Origin: Shinella fusca
Lineage (GTDB): Bacteria > Pseudomonadota > Alphaproteobacteria > Rhizobiales > Rhizobiaceae
DNA length: 64,000 nucleotides
Direction: 5' to 3'
Assembly: GCF_014203155.1 (NCBI RefSeq)
Contig: NZ_JACHIK010000012.1
Span: 1 to 64,000 of the forward strand
This document shows positions 19,511 to 27,903 of this stretch, piece by piece (position 1 is the first letter of the stretch; every line of letters starts with the position of its first letter). A program made the translations under genes and the position numbers. The notes beneath the pieces are model-generated. The model was not told the origin of the DNA. It ran no database searches and worked only from the letters and a program-made list of their open reading frames with translations.

Positions 19511-20014
19511 CTATTCCTCGCCGCCGCCCTTGCCTTCCAGCTTGAGGGCGGCGAGCTCCTCCAGCATGTCGAGCAGGTCTTCGACACGGCCCGCGCCGAA
19601 GCGCGCATCGATATCCGCATAGACCCGGCGGGAATCGGGCATGACCTCCTGGATCACCCTCTGGCCGGCCGGCGCAAGCGCCAGCAGCACCCGCCGCCCG
19701 TCGTCCTTGTCCTTGTGCCGCGTGATGAGGCCGCGTTCCTCCAGCGAGCGCAGCATGCGCGTCAGGCTCGGCGCGAGGATGAACGCCTTTTCCGCCACTT
19801 CCGAGGCGTCGAGCATGCCCGCCTCCGACAGCACGCGCAGCACGCGCCATTGCTGCTCGGTCACGTCGTGGTCGGCAAGGATCGGCCGGAAATGGCTCAT
19901 CACCGCCTCGCGCGCCTTCAAAAGGCCGATCGCCAGCGAGCGCCGGCGTTCGCGCGGCGGGCTGTCCTTCGTCTTTTCGGGAGAGGTCGTGTCCTGCGGG
20001 GCGTCGTTCGTCAT
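19511..20014 (-). CDS. hpaR: MarR-family repressor HpaR
   Basis: The 167-residue protein has the HpaR plan: a charged N-terminus, SLAIGLLKAREAVMSHFRPILADHDVTEQQWRVLRVL, then the winged helix SEVAEKAFILAPSLTRMLRSLEERGLITRHKDKDDGRRVLLAL. HpaR represses the meta-cleavage operon until 4-hydroxyphenylacetate or homoprotocatechuate binds. It is convergent with hpaI and divergent from the FAH gene at 20143. The palindrome at 12512-12529 is the likely target; no copy was seen upstream of hpaR itself, so autoregulation is not evident. Confidence 0.92.
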   Translation of the reverse strand: MTNDAPQDTTSPEKTKDSPPRERRRSLAIGLLKAREAVMSHFRPILADHDVTEQQWRVLRVLSEAGMLDASEVAEKAFILAPSLTRMLRSLEERGLITRHKDKDDGRRVLLALAPAGQRVIQEVMPDSRRVYADIDARFGAGRVEDLLDMLEELAALKLEGKGGGEE

Positions 20015-20142
20015 CCTGTTTCTATCCGCGATTTTCGCCGCCCGCGCAATCGAAAGGCGGCAGGGAGCGGAAGAACGGATCGCCTGCCGCCCGCCGGCAT
20101 GCTAGCCTCCCGCCGAAATCCAGCCAACGGAAGTGCAGCCCC

Positions 20143-20850
20143 ATGACGCATGACAATACCGACCGCCGCTACGTCCTCGCCCCCGCGCCCGTTCCCACCC
20201 TTGCCGTCGAGGGGAGCGACGCGCTCTTCCCGGTGCACCGTATCTACTGCGTCGGCCGCAACTTCGCCGACCATGCCATCGAGATGGGGCACGATCCGGA
20301 CAAGGAGCCGCCCTTCTTCTTCCATAAGAACCCGGACACACTGGTGCGGCCGGAGGAGGGCTTCCCCTATCCGCCGGCAAGCAGGGACGTGCATTACGAG
20401 GTCGAGCTCGTCGTGGCGCTCCGCGAAGGCGGCAGCGACATTCCCGTCGAGCGCGCGCTGGACTGCGTCTACGGCTATGCCGTCGGCCTCGACATGACGC
20501 GCCGCGACCTGCAGGCCGAGGCCAAGAAGCTCGGCCGGCCGTGGGAGATCGCCAAGGCCTTCGAGCGGTCGGCACCCTGCGGCCCCATCCATCCCGTCGC
20601 CGGCATCGGCCATCCGAACAACGGCGCGATCCGCCTCGACGTCAACGGCCAGCGCCGGCAGGACGGCAATCTCGACCAGATGATCTGGAAGGTGCCGGAG
20701 ATGATCGCCTATCTCTCCCGCCTCTTCACGCTGGCACCCGGCGACCTCATCTTCTCCGGCACGCCGGCGGGCGTCGGCGCGGTCGAGCGGGGCGACGTGA
20801 TGCACGCGCATATCGACGGGCTCGGCGGCATCACCGTCGCCGTCGTGTGA
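20143..20850 (+). CDS. FAH-family hydrolase, fumarylpyruvate-hydrolase-like
   Basis: The 235-residue single-domain protein resembles NagK-type fumarylpyruvate hydrolases of the gentisate pathway: FPVHRIYCVGRNFADHAIEMG, PPFFFHKNPDTLV, HYEVELVVAL, GYAVGLDMTRRDLQ and GRPWEIAKAFERSAPCGPIHP. Such enzymes split fumarylpyruvate into fumarate and pyruvate. No gentisate dioxygenase or isomerase is in the window, so the substrate is open; a side role in hpa catabolism is possible because it sits next to hpaR. ATG 20143 has GGAAG about nine bases upstream. Confidence 0.82.
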   Translation: MTHDNTDRRYVLAPAPVPTLAVEGSDALFPVHRIYCVGRNFADHAIEMGHDPDKEPPFFFHKNPDTLVRPEEGFPYPPASRDVHYEVELVVALREGGSDIPVERALDCVYGYAVGLDMTRRDLQAEAKKLGRPWEIAKAFERSAPCGPIHPVAGIGHPNNGAIRLDVNGQRRQDGNLDQMIWKVPEMIAYLSRLFTLAPGDLIFSGTPAGVGAVERGDVMHAHIDGLGGITVAVV

Positions 20851-20894
20851 AGCGATGCCTGCGACAGGACGCCACGCACGGGTACCCTCCTTAT

Positions 20895-20908
20895 TTGATT
20901 AAAGTCAA
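20895..20908 (+). promoter_or_regulatory. FNR/NnrR-type box upstream of pseudoazurin
   Basis: TTGATTAAAGTCAA fits the TTGAT-N4-(A/G)TCAA consensus of FNR, FixK and NnrR sites. Its centre is about 80 bp before the pseudoazurin ATG, so it would place the copper protein under oxygen or NO control like nirK. Confidence 0.8.
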
Positions 20909-20980
20909 AGAACGGGAAGGGCTGCGGGTCTACCTCCTTGGTCATGAACGAGTGGCGTTCGTGAGCAAGGAGAATACCCC

Positions 20981-21424
20981 ATGCGTAGCATAGTAAAGAG
21001 CATCGTCGGCGCGGCAGCCTTCCTGGCACTGGCCCTTCCGGCAGCGGCAGCCGATTTCGAAGTGCACATGCTGAACAAGGGCGCCGAGGGCGCCATGGTG
21101 TTCGAGCCGCCCTTCGTGAAGGTGGCCCCCGGCGACACGGTGACCTTCATTCCCACCGACAAGGGTCATAATGTCGAGACGATCAAGGACATGATCCCCG
21201 ACGGCGCGGAAGCCTTCAAGAGCAAGATGAACGAGACCTACAAGGTCACCTTCGACAAGGCCGGCGCCTATGGCGTCAAGTGCACACCGCATGCCGGCAT
21301 GGGCATGGTCGGCCTCGTGATCGTCGGCGATGCGCCGGCCAACCTCGACGCCGTCAAGACCGCCAAGCTGCCGAAGAAGGCACGCGAGCGCATGGATGCG
21401 GCAATCGCCGCGGCCGGCCTCTGA
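20981..21424 (+). CDS. Pseudoazurin (blue copper electron donor)
   Basis: Pseudoazurin is a periplasmic type 1 copper protein that passes electrons to NirK. The 147-residue precursor has a signal peptide of about 23 residues cleaved after AAA-A ([15 protein letters not shown]). The copper ligands are His63 (KGHNVET), Cys101, His104 and Met109 (CTPHAGMGM). An FNR/NnrR box lies upstream and a strong terminator follows at 21452. It is 38 kb from nirK but probably serves it. The RBS is AAGGAG. Confidence 0.95.
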   Translation: MRSIVKSIVGAAAFLALALPAAAADFEVHMLNKGAEGAMVFEPPFVKVAPGDTVTFIPTDKGHNVETIKDMIPDGAEAFKSKMNETYKVTFDKAGAYGVKCTPHAGMGMVGLVIVGDAPANLDAVKTAKLPKKARERMDAAIAAAGL

Positions 21425-21451
21425 AATTCCCCCTTTCGGGGCAGGGTGGAA

Positions 21452-21482
21452 AACCCGGGGCGGCTTGCCGCTCCGGGTTTTT
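21452..21482 (+). terminator. Rho-independent terminator after pseudoazurin
   Basis: A GC-rich stem, AACCCGGGGCGG pairing with CCGCTCCGGGTT around CTTG, is followed by a T run (21478-21482). It begins 28 bp after the pseudoazurin stop. Confidence 0.85.
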
Positions 21483-21589
21483 CCGTTCTGTGGCTTCGAT
21501 CCATTTCCTGCATGGTATGGATTTGCACATTTAATTTTCTAATGCCGCAGGCGGCTGATAACGTGCCACCACAATCAACGGGACGGCGC

Positions 21590-22258
21590 ATGCTAAAACT
21601 CGCTTCGTTTTCAGCCTGGCTCCTCCTTACGGCCTTCTGCCCGCCCCTTCTTGCCGCCGAAAACACCATGCCCCTCGCCCTGCACAAGGCTGCCGCAGCC
21701 GACGACGTCGCCGCCATAAAGACCCTCATCGCCGAAGGCGCCGAGATCGACGCGCGGGACGGAACCGGCGCGACCGCGCTTCTCGTCGCAACGCACGGCA
21801 ACAGGCTGGAGGCCGCCCGCGCGCTGATCGCGGCGGGCGCCGACGTCAACGCCAGGGACGGCATCAGCGACAGCCCGTATCTATACGCCGGCGCGCGCGG
21901 CCATCTGGACATCCTCAAGCTGACGCTCGCGCACGGCGCAGACCTTGCGAGCACCAACCGCTACGGCGGCACCGCCCTCATCCCCGCCGCCGAGCGCGGC
22001 CATGTCGAGACGGTCGAAACGCTGATCGCCGCCGGCGTCGACGTCGACCACGTCAACCGGCTCGGCTGGACGGCGCTGCTGGAGGCGGTCCTCCTCGGCG
22101 ACGGCGGGCCACGGCATGTGCGGATCGTCGAGCGGCTGATTTCGGCCGGCGCCGATGTCGACCTTGCCGACCATGACGGCGTGGCGCCGCTCCGGCACGC
22201 CCGCAGCCGCGGCTACCGCGATATCGCCGCCCTGCTCGAAAAAGCGGGCGCGAAGTAG
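21590..22258 (+). CDS. Exported ankyrin-repeat protein
   Basis: The 222-residue protein starts with a signal peptide (MLKLASFSAWLLLTAFCPPLLAAE) and then carries about five ankyrin repeats of 33 residues, each with the pattern A...LI.AGADV...(D)..G.TAL. The start at 21590 is chosen because the signal peptide begins there; the frame is open from 21446 but that stretch overlaps the pseudoazurin terminator. Ankyrin repeats bind proteins; the partner is unknown. It stands alone between pseudoazurin and allE. Confidence 0.85.
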   Translation: MLKLASFSAWLLLTAFCPPLLAAENTMPLALHKAAAADDVAAIKTLIAEGAEIDARDGTGATALLVATHGNRLEAARALIAAGADVNARDGISDSPYLYAGARGHLDILKLTLAHGADLASTNRYGGTALIPAAERGHVETVETLIAAGVDVDHVNRLGWTALLEAVLLGDGGPRHVRIVERLISAGADVDLADHDGVAPLRHARSRGYRDIAALLEKAGAK

Positions 22259-22329
22259 CGGGAAAAGACGAGGCGGAGGACAATCCGCCGGGAAGACGGA
22301 AACACTCAAAGACAAAGGGCCTGAGAACG

Positions 22330-23166
22330 ATGCAAAGAAGCTACTATTCCTCCCTCGGCGGCCATCCCCCGCAGAGCGACCTCCTGACCGGCCGCGCCGT
22401 CTTCACGGAGGCCTATGCGGTCATTCCCAAGGGCGTGATGCAGGACATCGTCACCTCCTTCCTGCCCTTCTGGAACGACACGCGCTGCTGGGTCATCGCC
22501 CGCCCGCTCTCCGGCTTCGCCGAGACCTTCTCGCAATACGTCATGGAAGTGGCGCCGGGTGGCGGCAGCGACCGGCCGGAACAGGACCCGGAGGCCGAAG
22601 GCGTGCTCTTCGTCGTCGACGGCGAGGTTGAACTGACGCTGCCGGCCGGCAAGCACACGCTCCAGCCGGGCGGCTACGCCTTCCTGCCGCCGGGCCTGAA
22701 ATGGTCGCTGCACAACCGCTCCGGCGCCCATGCCCGCTTCCACTGGATCCGCAAGGCCTACGAGGCCGTCGACGGCCTGCCGCATCCCGAGCCGCTGATC
22801 CTCAACGAGAAGGACATCACTCCTTCGGTCATGCCCGGCACGGAAGGCCGATGGGCGACGACGCGCTTCGTCGACCCCAACGACCTGCGCCACGACATGC
22901 ATGTGACCATCGTCACGCTCCTGCCCGGCGCGGTCATCCCCTTCGCGGAAACCCACGTCATGGAGCACGGCCTCTATGTGCTGCAGGGCAAGGCCGTCTA
23001 CCGCCTCAACCAGGACTGGGTGGAAGTGGAGGCCGGCGACTTCATGTGGCTGCGCGCCTTCTGCCCGCAGGCCTGCTATGCCGGCGGCCCGGAGCCGTTC
23101 CGCTACCTGCTCTACAAGGACGTCAACCGCCACATGACGCTGAAGCCTTTCGGCGGCCGCCGCTAG
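22330..23166 (+). CDS. allE: (S)-ureidoglycine aminohydrolase (bicupin)
   Basis: This enzyme releases ammonia from (S)-ureidoglycine in the allantoin branch of purine breakdown. The 278-residue protein has two cupin domains: one around residues 60-130 (EGVLFVVDGEVELTLPAGKHTLQPGGYAFLPPG), the other around 190-265 (PFAETHVMEHGLYVLQGKAVYRLN...DFMWLRAFCPQACYAGG). The second carries the Mn ligands. The start YYSSLGGHPPQSDLLTGRAVFTEAYAVIPKG is typical. No allantoinase, allantoate amidohydrolase or ureidoglycolate genes are nearby, so it is an isolated pathway member. Confidence 0.9.
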   Translation: MQRSYYSSLGGHPPQSDLLTGRAVFTEAYAVIPKGVMQDIVTSFLPFWNDTRCWVIARPLSGFAETFSQYVMEVAPGGGSDRPEQDPEAEGVLFVVDGEVELTLPAGKHTLQPGGYAFLPPGLKWSLHNRSGAHARFHWIRKAYEAVDGLPHPEPLILNEKDITPSVMPGTEGRWATTRFVDPNDLRHDMHVTIVTLLPGAVIPFAETHVMEHGLYVLQGKAVYRLNQDWVEVEAGDFMWLRAFCPQACYAGGPEPFRYLLYKDVNRHMTLKPFGGRR

Positions 23167-23198
23167 GGCCTGCCCTGCCAGCTTCTCGGCAATCCGGA

Positions 23199-23224
23199 CC
23201 CGCGCCCTCTTGGCGCGGGTTTTT
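23199..23224. terminator. Rho-independent terminator after allE
   Basis: CCCGCGCC (23199-23206) pairs with GGCGCGGG (23212-23219) around CTCTT and is followed by TTTTT on the + strand. It ends allE transcription; the convergent MFS gene stops at 23229. Confidence 0.9.
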
Positions 23225-23228
23225 CCAT

Positions 23229-24416
23229 TCAGCCCGCAATCGGCATGGCGGCGGGATAGCGCCGCGGGTCGAAGCGCAGGTAGATGAGCGCCGTCACCAG
23301 CACGCAGCCGAGATGCAGTATCCAGCCCGCGGCAAAGCCGCCCGTCCAGTCGTGCAGCAGCGCCAGCGCATAGGGGCCGAGCGCGGCGATCAGGAAGCCG
23401 CCGCCCTGCATGAGCGCGGCGAGCGCCCCGGCCTGTTCGGGCCGCGGCAGGTGGTCGAGCGCGGTGACGATGGCGAGCGCGAAACTGCCGCCGAGCCCGG
23501 CACCGCACAGCCCCGCCCAGAGGACCGGCGCAAGCCCCGGAAAGCCGGCGAGCCCGAGGAAGCCGGCGACCTGCAGGGCGATGGTCAGGAGAAGCCAGGG
23601 GCGGCGGTCGGCATTGCCGCGCGCAAGGGCCGGCAGGCCGAGCGCGGCTGCTGCCTGGCCCGCGGCCATCACGGCGACGAGGCTGCTGCTGTCGCCGCTC
23701 GTCCAGCCCTGGCTCTGGTAATAGGGCGAGAGCCAGGCGATCATCGAGCTGTAGCCGGAATTGATGAGGCCGAAGGACAGCATCAGCCCCCAGGTCCGCG
23801 GCCGGCGCAGGAGCTGGCGGGTCAGCGTGCCGTCGGGCCGGCCAGTCCGCACGTCCGAGAGGATGCGCCAGGCGGCGGCGAGCGCAAGCGCCACCGGCAG
23901 CGCCAGGAAGGCGAGCGCCGCCTGCCAGCGGTAGCCGGCGCCGGTGAGCATCGGCATCAGCCGGGCGCCGAAGGCGCCGCCCGCCATGATCGTCGCCGAA
24001 TAGAGCCCCGTCACCACCGGCACGCTTGCCGGGAAGCGCGCCTTGATGATGCCCGGGAAGATCGCCTGGATGAAGGCGACACCGATGCCGCAGACGGCGG
24101 CCGTCGCGATCAGCGACAGCCCGTCCTGCACGAAGAGGCGGAGCGCCGAGCCGGCAAGGAGCACGACGAGCGCGATCAGGAGCCCCCGCCGCGCCCCGAG
24201 CCGGACCTGGAGGCCGGGTGCAACGAAGGCCCCGACGCCCATCAGGAACATCGGCAGGAGCGTGAGCATGGAAACCCCGCCGTAGCCGAGCCCCGTATCC
24301 GCGACGATCTCGCTGAGGAGCGGCCCCGGCGCGGCGAGGAAGGGGCGCAGGTTGAGGCCGACGAGGACGACCAGTGCAAGCATTGTCCAGTCGCGGCCGG
24401 AGCGCGTATCCGTCAT
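23229..24416 (-). CDS. MFS transporter, CynX/NimT (cyanate permease-like) family
   Basis: The 395-residue protein is almost all membrane helix (about 12 segments) and carries the CynX-type start LVVLVGLNLRPFLAAPGPLLSEI followed by LPMFLMGVGAFVAPGLQVRLGARRGL. This family moves small anions or exports drugs such as nitroimidazole; substrate here is unknown. Start 24416 (MTDTRSGRDW) is chosen over the open frame to 24497. It is divergent from a LysR gene, which probably controls it. No cyanase gene is near. Confidence 0.85.
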   Translation of the reverse strand: MTDTRSGRDWTMLALVVLVGLNLRPFLAAPGPLLSEIVADTGLGYGGVSMLTLLPMFLMGVGAFVAPGLQVRLGARRGLLIALVVLLAGSALRLFVQDGLSLIATAAVCGIGVAFIQAIFPGIIKARFPASVPVVTGLYSATIMAGGAFGARLMPMLTGAGYRWQAALAFLALPVALALAAAWRILSDVRTGRPDGTLTRQLLRRPRTWGLMLSFGLINSGYSSMIAWLSPYYQSQGWTSGDSSSLVAVMAAGQAAAALGLPALARGNADRRPWLLLTIALQVAGFLGLAGFPGLAPVLWAGLCGAGLGGSFALAIVTALDHLPRPEQAGALAALMQGGGFLIAALGPYALALLHDWTGGFAAGWILHLGCVLVTALIYLRFDPRRYPAAMPIAG

Positions 24417-24544
24417 CGTTCGATCTTTCTGTTGGGGAGGCGGAAGGGAGCGCCGCCGAACATGCCTATCGCTACCACCGGCTTGAATCATGCGCAAATT
24501 AGATGTTTAGATAGCTAGTATTTATAAATTCGATGGAGGACGCC

Positions 24545-25402
24545 ATGCTCGACCCGCGCCTGCTCCGAGCCTTCGTGGCGATTGCCGATGCGGGCAGTTT
24601 CACGGCGGCGGCCGAGCGCCTGCACATGACGCAGTCGACCATGAGCCAGCAGATCGGCCGGCTGGAAGAAGCGATCGGCCGGGAGCTTGTCGACCGCGCC
24701 GCCCGGCCGGTGCGCCTGACGGTGACGGGCGAACGGCTGCTCGGCCATGCGCGCCGCATCCTCGCCCTGCAGAGCGAGGCGCTGACGCTGGTGGCCGAGA
24801 CCTCCGGCACGACCTCGGTGCGCATCGGCATGCCGGACGACATCGCCACGCCCGAGATGGCCCGCGCCTTCGCCGCCTTCACGCGGCGCCACAAGGAAGC
24901 ACGGCTCGACGTCATGACGGGCCTGCGCTCGGACCTGACGCGCCGCTACCGCTCCGGCGAGCTCGACATCGTGGTGCTGAAGGAGGACATGCCGAGCGCC
25001 GACAGCTGGGCGAGCTTCGAGGAGCCGATCACCTGGTTCGCCGCCGCCGATGCGGCGGGCGACCTGCCCGATCCGGTGCCGCTCGTCACCTTCCCACCCG
25101 GCGGGCTCTACCGCGATTCCATGTTCGAGCGGCTGGAGCGCGAGCGGCGGCGCTGGTACATCGCCTTCACCTCGGCGAGCCTGCGCAACGTGCTGATGGC
25201 CGTCGAAGCCGGCCTCGGCCTCTCGCTGCTGCCCATCGACGCGGCCCGCGGCTGGCGGGTGAAACCCGTCGCCGAGTTCAGCCCCGAGCCGCCGATCGTC
25301 GCCTCGCTCTATGCCTGGGAGCGCGGCGGCATCGTCGGGGAACTCGCCGGCGAGGTGCTCGACATCCTGAAACGGCATTTTGCCCGCGATCAGGAGCGGT
25401 AG
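24545..25402 (+). CDS. LysR-family transcriptional regulator
   Basis: Residues 1-60 form the LysR helix-turn-helix (LDPRLLRAFVAIADAGSFTAAAERLHMTQSTMSQQIGRLEEAIGRELVDR); the rest is a periplasmic-binding-like effector domain. ATG 24545 has GGAGGA just upstream, so the in-frame ATG at 24533 is rejected; length 285 residues. It is divergent from the MFS gene; the AT-rich gap holds ATTTATAAAT (24520-24529) and other short palindromes as candidate sites. Its 3' end overlaps the convergent matB by 13 bases. Confidence 0.9.
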   Translation: MLDPRLLRAFVAIADAGSFTAAAERLHMTQSTMSQQIGRLEEAIGRELVDRAARPVRLTVTGERLLGHARRILALQSEALTLVAETSGTTSVRIGMPDDIATPEMARAFAAFTRRHKEARLDVMTGLRSDLTRRYRSGELDIVVLKEDMPSADSWASFEEPITWFAAADAAGDLPDPVPLVTFPPGGLYRDSMFERLERERRRWYIAFTSASLRNVLMAVEAGLGLSLLPIDAARGWRVKPVAEFSPEPPIVASLYAWERGGIVGELAGEVLDILKRHFARDQER

Positions 25403-26901
25403 AGGTCCTTGTAGGCCTCGCGCAGCACGTTCTTCTGCACCTTGCCCATGGTGTTGCGCGGCAGGTCGTCGATGAAGAGCACGCGCTTGGGCTGCTTGTA
25501 GCGCGCGAGCCGCTCCCTGAGCCCGTCGAGCACCGCCGCCTCGTCGAGGGCCGAGCCCTTCTCGCGCACCACGACGGCCGTGACGCCCTCGCCGAAATCA
25601 GGATGCGGCACGCCGATGACCGCGCTCTCGACGACGCCCGCCATCGCGTCGATCTCGCTTTCCACTTCCTTGGGATAGATGTTGTAGCCGCCGGAGATCA
25701 CGAGGTCCTTGCCGCGCCCGACGATGTGCACATAGCCGCGCGCATCGATCTTGCCGAGGTCGCCGGTGATGAAGAAACCGTCCGCGCGGAATTCCGCGGC
25801 GGTCTTCTCCGGCATGCGCCAGTAACCCGCAAAGACGTTCGGCCCCTTCACCTCGATCATGCCCGTCTCGCCATCCGGCACCGACCTGCCGATCTCCGGC
25901 TCGCTCACGCGCAGCGACACGCCCGGCAGCGGAAAGCCCACCGTGCCGGCGATCCGCTCGCCGTCATAGGGGTTGGAGGTGTTCATGTTGGTCTCGGTCA
26001 TGCCGTAGCGCTCGAGGATGGCGTGGCCGGTCCGCTCGGCAAAACTGCGGTGGGTTTCGGCAAGCAGCGGGGCAGAACCGGAGACGAAGAGCCGCATTCC
26101 CTCGGCCGCCGTCCGCGTCAGCCCCGGATGCTGGAGAAGGCGGACATAGAAGGTCGGAACGCCCATCATCACGCTGGCGTTTTCCATCAGCCGCAGCACC
26201 TCGCCGGCGTCGAACTTCGGCAGGAGATACATCGAGGCGCCGGCCAGCAGCGTAACGTTGGTGGCGACGAAAAGGCCGTGCGTGTGGAAGATCGGCAGCG
26301 CGTGGATCAGCCGGTCGGCGCCGGTGAAGCGCCAGTAGTCGCGCAGCGTCAGGGCGTTCGAGAGGAGGTTGTCGTGCGTCAGCATCGCTCCCTTGGAGCG
26401 GCCCGTCGTGCCGGAGGTATAGAGGATGGCGGCGAGGTCTTCGGCCCCGCGCGCGGCATCGGGGAAATCGGCGCCTGCATCCGCCGCCAGGACGAGGAGC
26501 GATCCGCCGCCGGCCTCGTCGAGCGTCTCGACCTGGGCGCCGTGCCTGCCGGCGACCGTGCGCACACCCTCCGCCGCCTTCGGCGCGACGACGACGAGCC
26601 GCGGCTCGGCATCGCCGATGAAATAATCGAGCTCGGCAAGCGTATAGGCCGTGTTGAGCGGCAGATAGACGGCCCCGGCGCGAAGGCAGGCCAGATAGAG
26701 CATCAGGGCTTCCGGGCTCTTTTCCACCTGCACGGCCACCCGGTCGCCGGGCGTAACGCCGAGCCCCTGCAGCGCGCCCGCCAGGCGGCCGGAAAATTCC
26801 AGCATGTCGCCATAGGTCCAGCGCCGCCCCTCCGCCGTCTCGATGAAGACGGCCTCGCGCGCCGCCGCAGCCCGGATCGCATCGAAAAGGTGGTTCGCCA
26901 T
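25390..26901 (-). CDS. matB: Malonyl-CoA synthetase MatB
   Basis: MatB activates malonate with ATP and CoA. The 503-residue protein strongly resembles Rhizobium MatB as remembered, from ANHLFDAIRAAAAREAVFI through AVYLPLNTAYTLAELDYFIGDAEPRLVVV to the P-loop-like YTSGTTGRSKGAM and the C-terminal lysine in LPRNTMGKVQKNVLRE. Malonyl-CoA decarboxylase (matA) and the malonate carrier (matC) are missing from the neighbourhood. It follows an SDR gene by 68 bp on the same strand and probably shares its transcript. Confidence 0.95.
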   Translation of the reverse strand: MANHLFDAIRAAAAREAVFIETAEGRRWTYGDMLEFSGRLAGALQGLGVTPGDRVAVQVEKSPEALMLYLACLRAGAVYLPLNTAYTLAELDYFIGDAEPRLVVVAPKAAEGVRTVAGRHGAQVETLDEAGGGSLLVLAADAGADFPDAARGAEDLAAILYTSGTTGRSKGAMLTHDNLLSNALTLRDYWRFTGADRLIHALPIFHTHGLFVATNVTLLAGASMYLLPKFDAGEVLRLMENASVMMGVPTFYVRLLQHPGLTRTAAEGMRLFVSGSAPLLAETHRSFAERTGHAILERYGMTETNMNTSNPYDGERIAGTVGFPLPGVSLRVSEPEIGRSVPDGETGMIEVKGPNVFAGYWRMPEKTAAEFRADGFFITGDLGKIDARGYVHIVGRGKDLVISGGYNIYPKEVESEIDAMAGVVESAVIGVPHPDFGEGVTAVVVREKGSALDEAAVLDGLRERLARYKQPKRVLFIDDLPRNTMGKVQKNVLREAYKDLYRS

Positions 26902-26969
26902 GGTCGTCTCCTCTGCCGTTGCCCCCGCACCTTGTCACAGCAGGCGGGGACGACGCCAGAGGCAAGCCC

Positions 26970-27752
26970 TTACCGAAGCAGGCCCTGCCCGCCGTCGATC
27001 CACAGCGGCACGCCGGTGATGTGCCGCGCCTTGGAGGAGGAGAGGAAGAGGATCGCATCGGCCACCTCGTCGGCCGTTCCCGGCTTGCCGTTGGTGACGG
27101 GGATGTCGCCCTCCGGCCAGACGACGGGAATGCCCGCCTCCTTCGCGCCGCGCCGCTCCGTGTTCTCCTCGATATCGGTCTCAATGGCGCCCGGGCACAC
27201 CGCGTTGACGCGGATGCCGGCCTTGCCGAGCTCGAGCGCGAGCTGCTGCATCATGGCGACCTGCCCTGCCTTGGCCGCCGCATAGGCCGTCGCACCCGGC
27301 GTGGTGAAGGTGCGCGTGCCGTTGATGGAGGAGACGATGACGATGGCCCCCTCGCTCGCCTTGCGCAGGTACGGCACCGCCAGATGCAACGTGAGATAGG
27401 TGCCGCGCAGGTTGACGGCGATGGTCTCGTCCCATTCGGCGGGCGTAAGGTCGTCGATCGGCGCCCAGGCGCCGTTGATGCCGGCATTGGCGACAACGAT
27501 ATCGAGGCCGCCGAAGGTATCGGCAAGCCGTTCCACCGCGGCCCGCATGGAAGCCTCCTCCGCCACATCCGCGACGAGCGGGACGGCCGCGCCGCCCTGC
27601 GTGCGGATTTCGCGCGCCACCGCCTCCACCTCCTCGCCGGTGCGGCTGAGAACCCCGACGCTTGCGCCATAGCGGGCGAAGGCGAGCGCCGTGGCCTTGC
27701 CGATCCCCGATCCAGCGCCCGTCACGAGGGCGACCTTTCCTGCAAAGAGCAT
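26970..27752 (-). CDS. SDR-family NAD(P)-dependent oxidoreductase
   Basis: The 260-residue protein is a classical short-chain dehydrogenase: cofactor motif TGAGSGIG near residue 11-18, NAG in VVANAGING, the active-site Ser in IVSSINGTRTF, and Tyr-x3-Lys in AYAAAKAG. The last motif reads ATAYAAAKAGQV, so the Tyr and Lys are kept. ATG 27752 is preferred because GGAG lies six bases upstream; ATGs at 27758 and 27764 overlap that RBS. The C-terminus GGQGLLR is normal. Substrate unknown; coupling with matB may hint at a malonate- or 3-oxoacyl-related step. Confidence 0.88.
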   Translation of the reverse strand: MLFAGKVALVTGAGSGIGKATALAFARYGASVGVLSRTGEEVEAVAREIRTQGGAAVPLVADVAEEASMRAAVERLADTFGGLDIVVANAGINGAWAPIDDLTPAEWDETIAVNLRGTYLTLHLAVPYLRKASEGAIVIVSSINGTRTFTTPGATAYAAAKAGQVAMMQQLALELGKAGIRVNAVCPGAIETDIEENTERRGAKEAGIPVVWPEGDIPVTNGKPGTADEVADAILFLSSSKARHITGVPLWIDGGQGLLR

Positions 27753-27828
27753 GGACATCTCCATTCGTTGGGCGTCGATCCGGCTGAATGGAGAATGTGC
27801 GGCGCGCCTTCCGGTTCCCGCCTTTCGC

Positions 27829-27867
27829 GTTCCCGATTGTCGGGAACCATGGCCCCCGACCGGCGTT
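27829..27867 (+). promoter_or_regulatory. EcfG-type stress promoter overlapping an 8-bp inverted repeat
   Basis: GGAAC (27843-27847), 16 bp, then CGTT (27864-27867) fits the general-stress EcfG/RpoE2 promoter of alphaproteobacteria. It is about 36 bp before the GTG at 27904. The -35 element is also the right arm of GTTCCCGA-TTG-TCGGGAAC (27829-27847), a perfect inverted repeat that could be an operator or the end of an upstream structure. Confidence 0.75.
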
Positions 27868-27903
27868 TGGCTGAAAGAGGACGCCAATCCGCAGGAGGTC
27901 AAC

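Noticed and set aside
20143-20850. Second hpaG half (HpaG1) reading of the FAH gene
   Set aside because: Its blocks match fumarylpyruvate hydrolase better than the HpaG halves, and it lies outside the hpaF-I operon, divergent from hpaR.
20541-20993. 150-codon frame reaching the pseudoazurin promoter
   Set aside because: Out-of-frame shadow of the FAH gene; it would cover the FNR/NnrR box and pseudoazurin RBS and has no motif.
21446-21589. N-terminal extension of the ankyrin protein
   Set aside because: It would start inside the pseudoazurin terminator, and a clear signal peptide begins at 21590.
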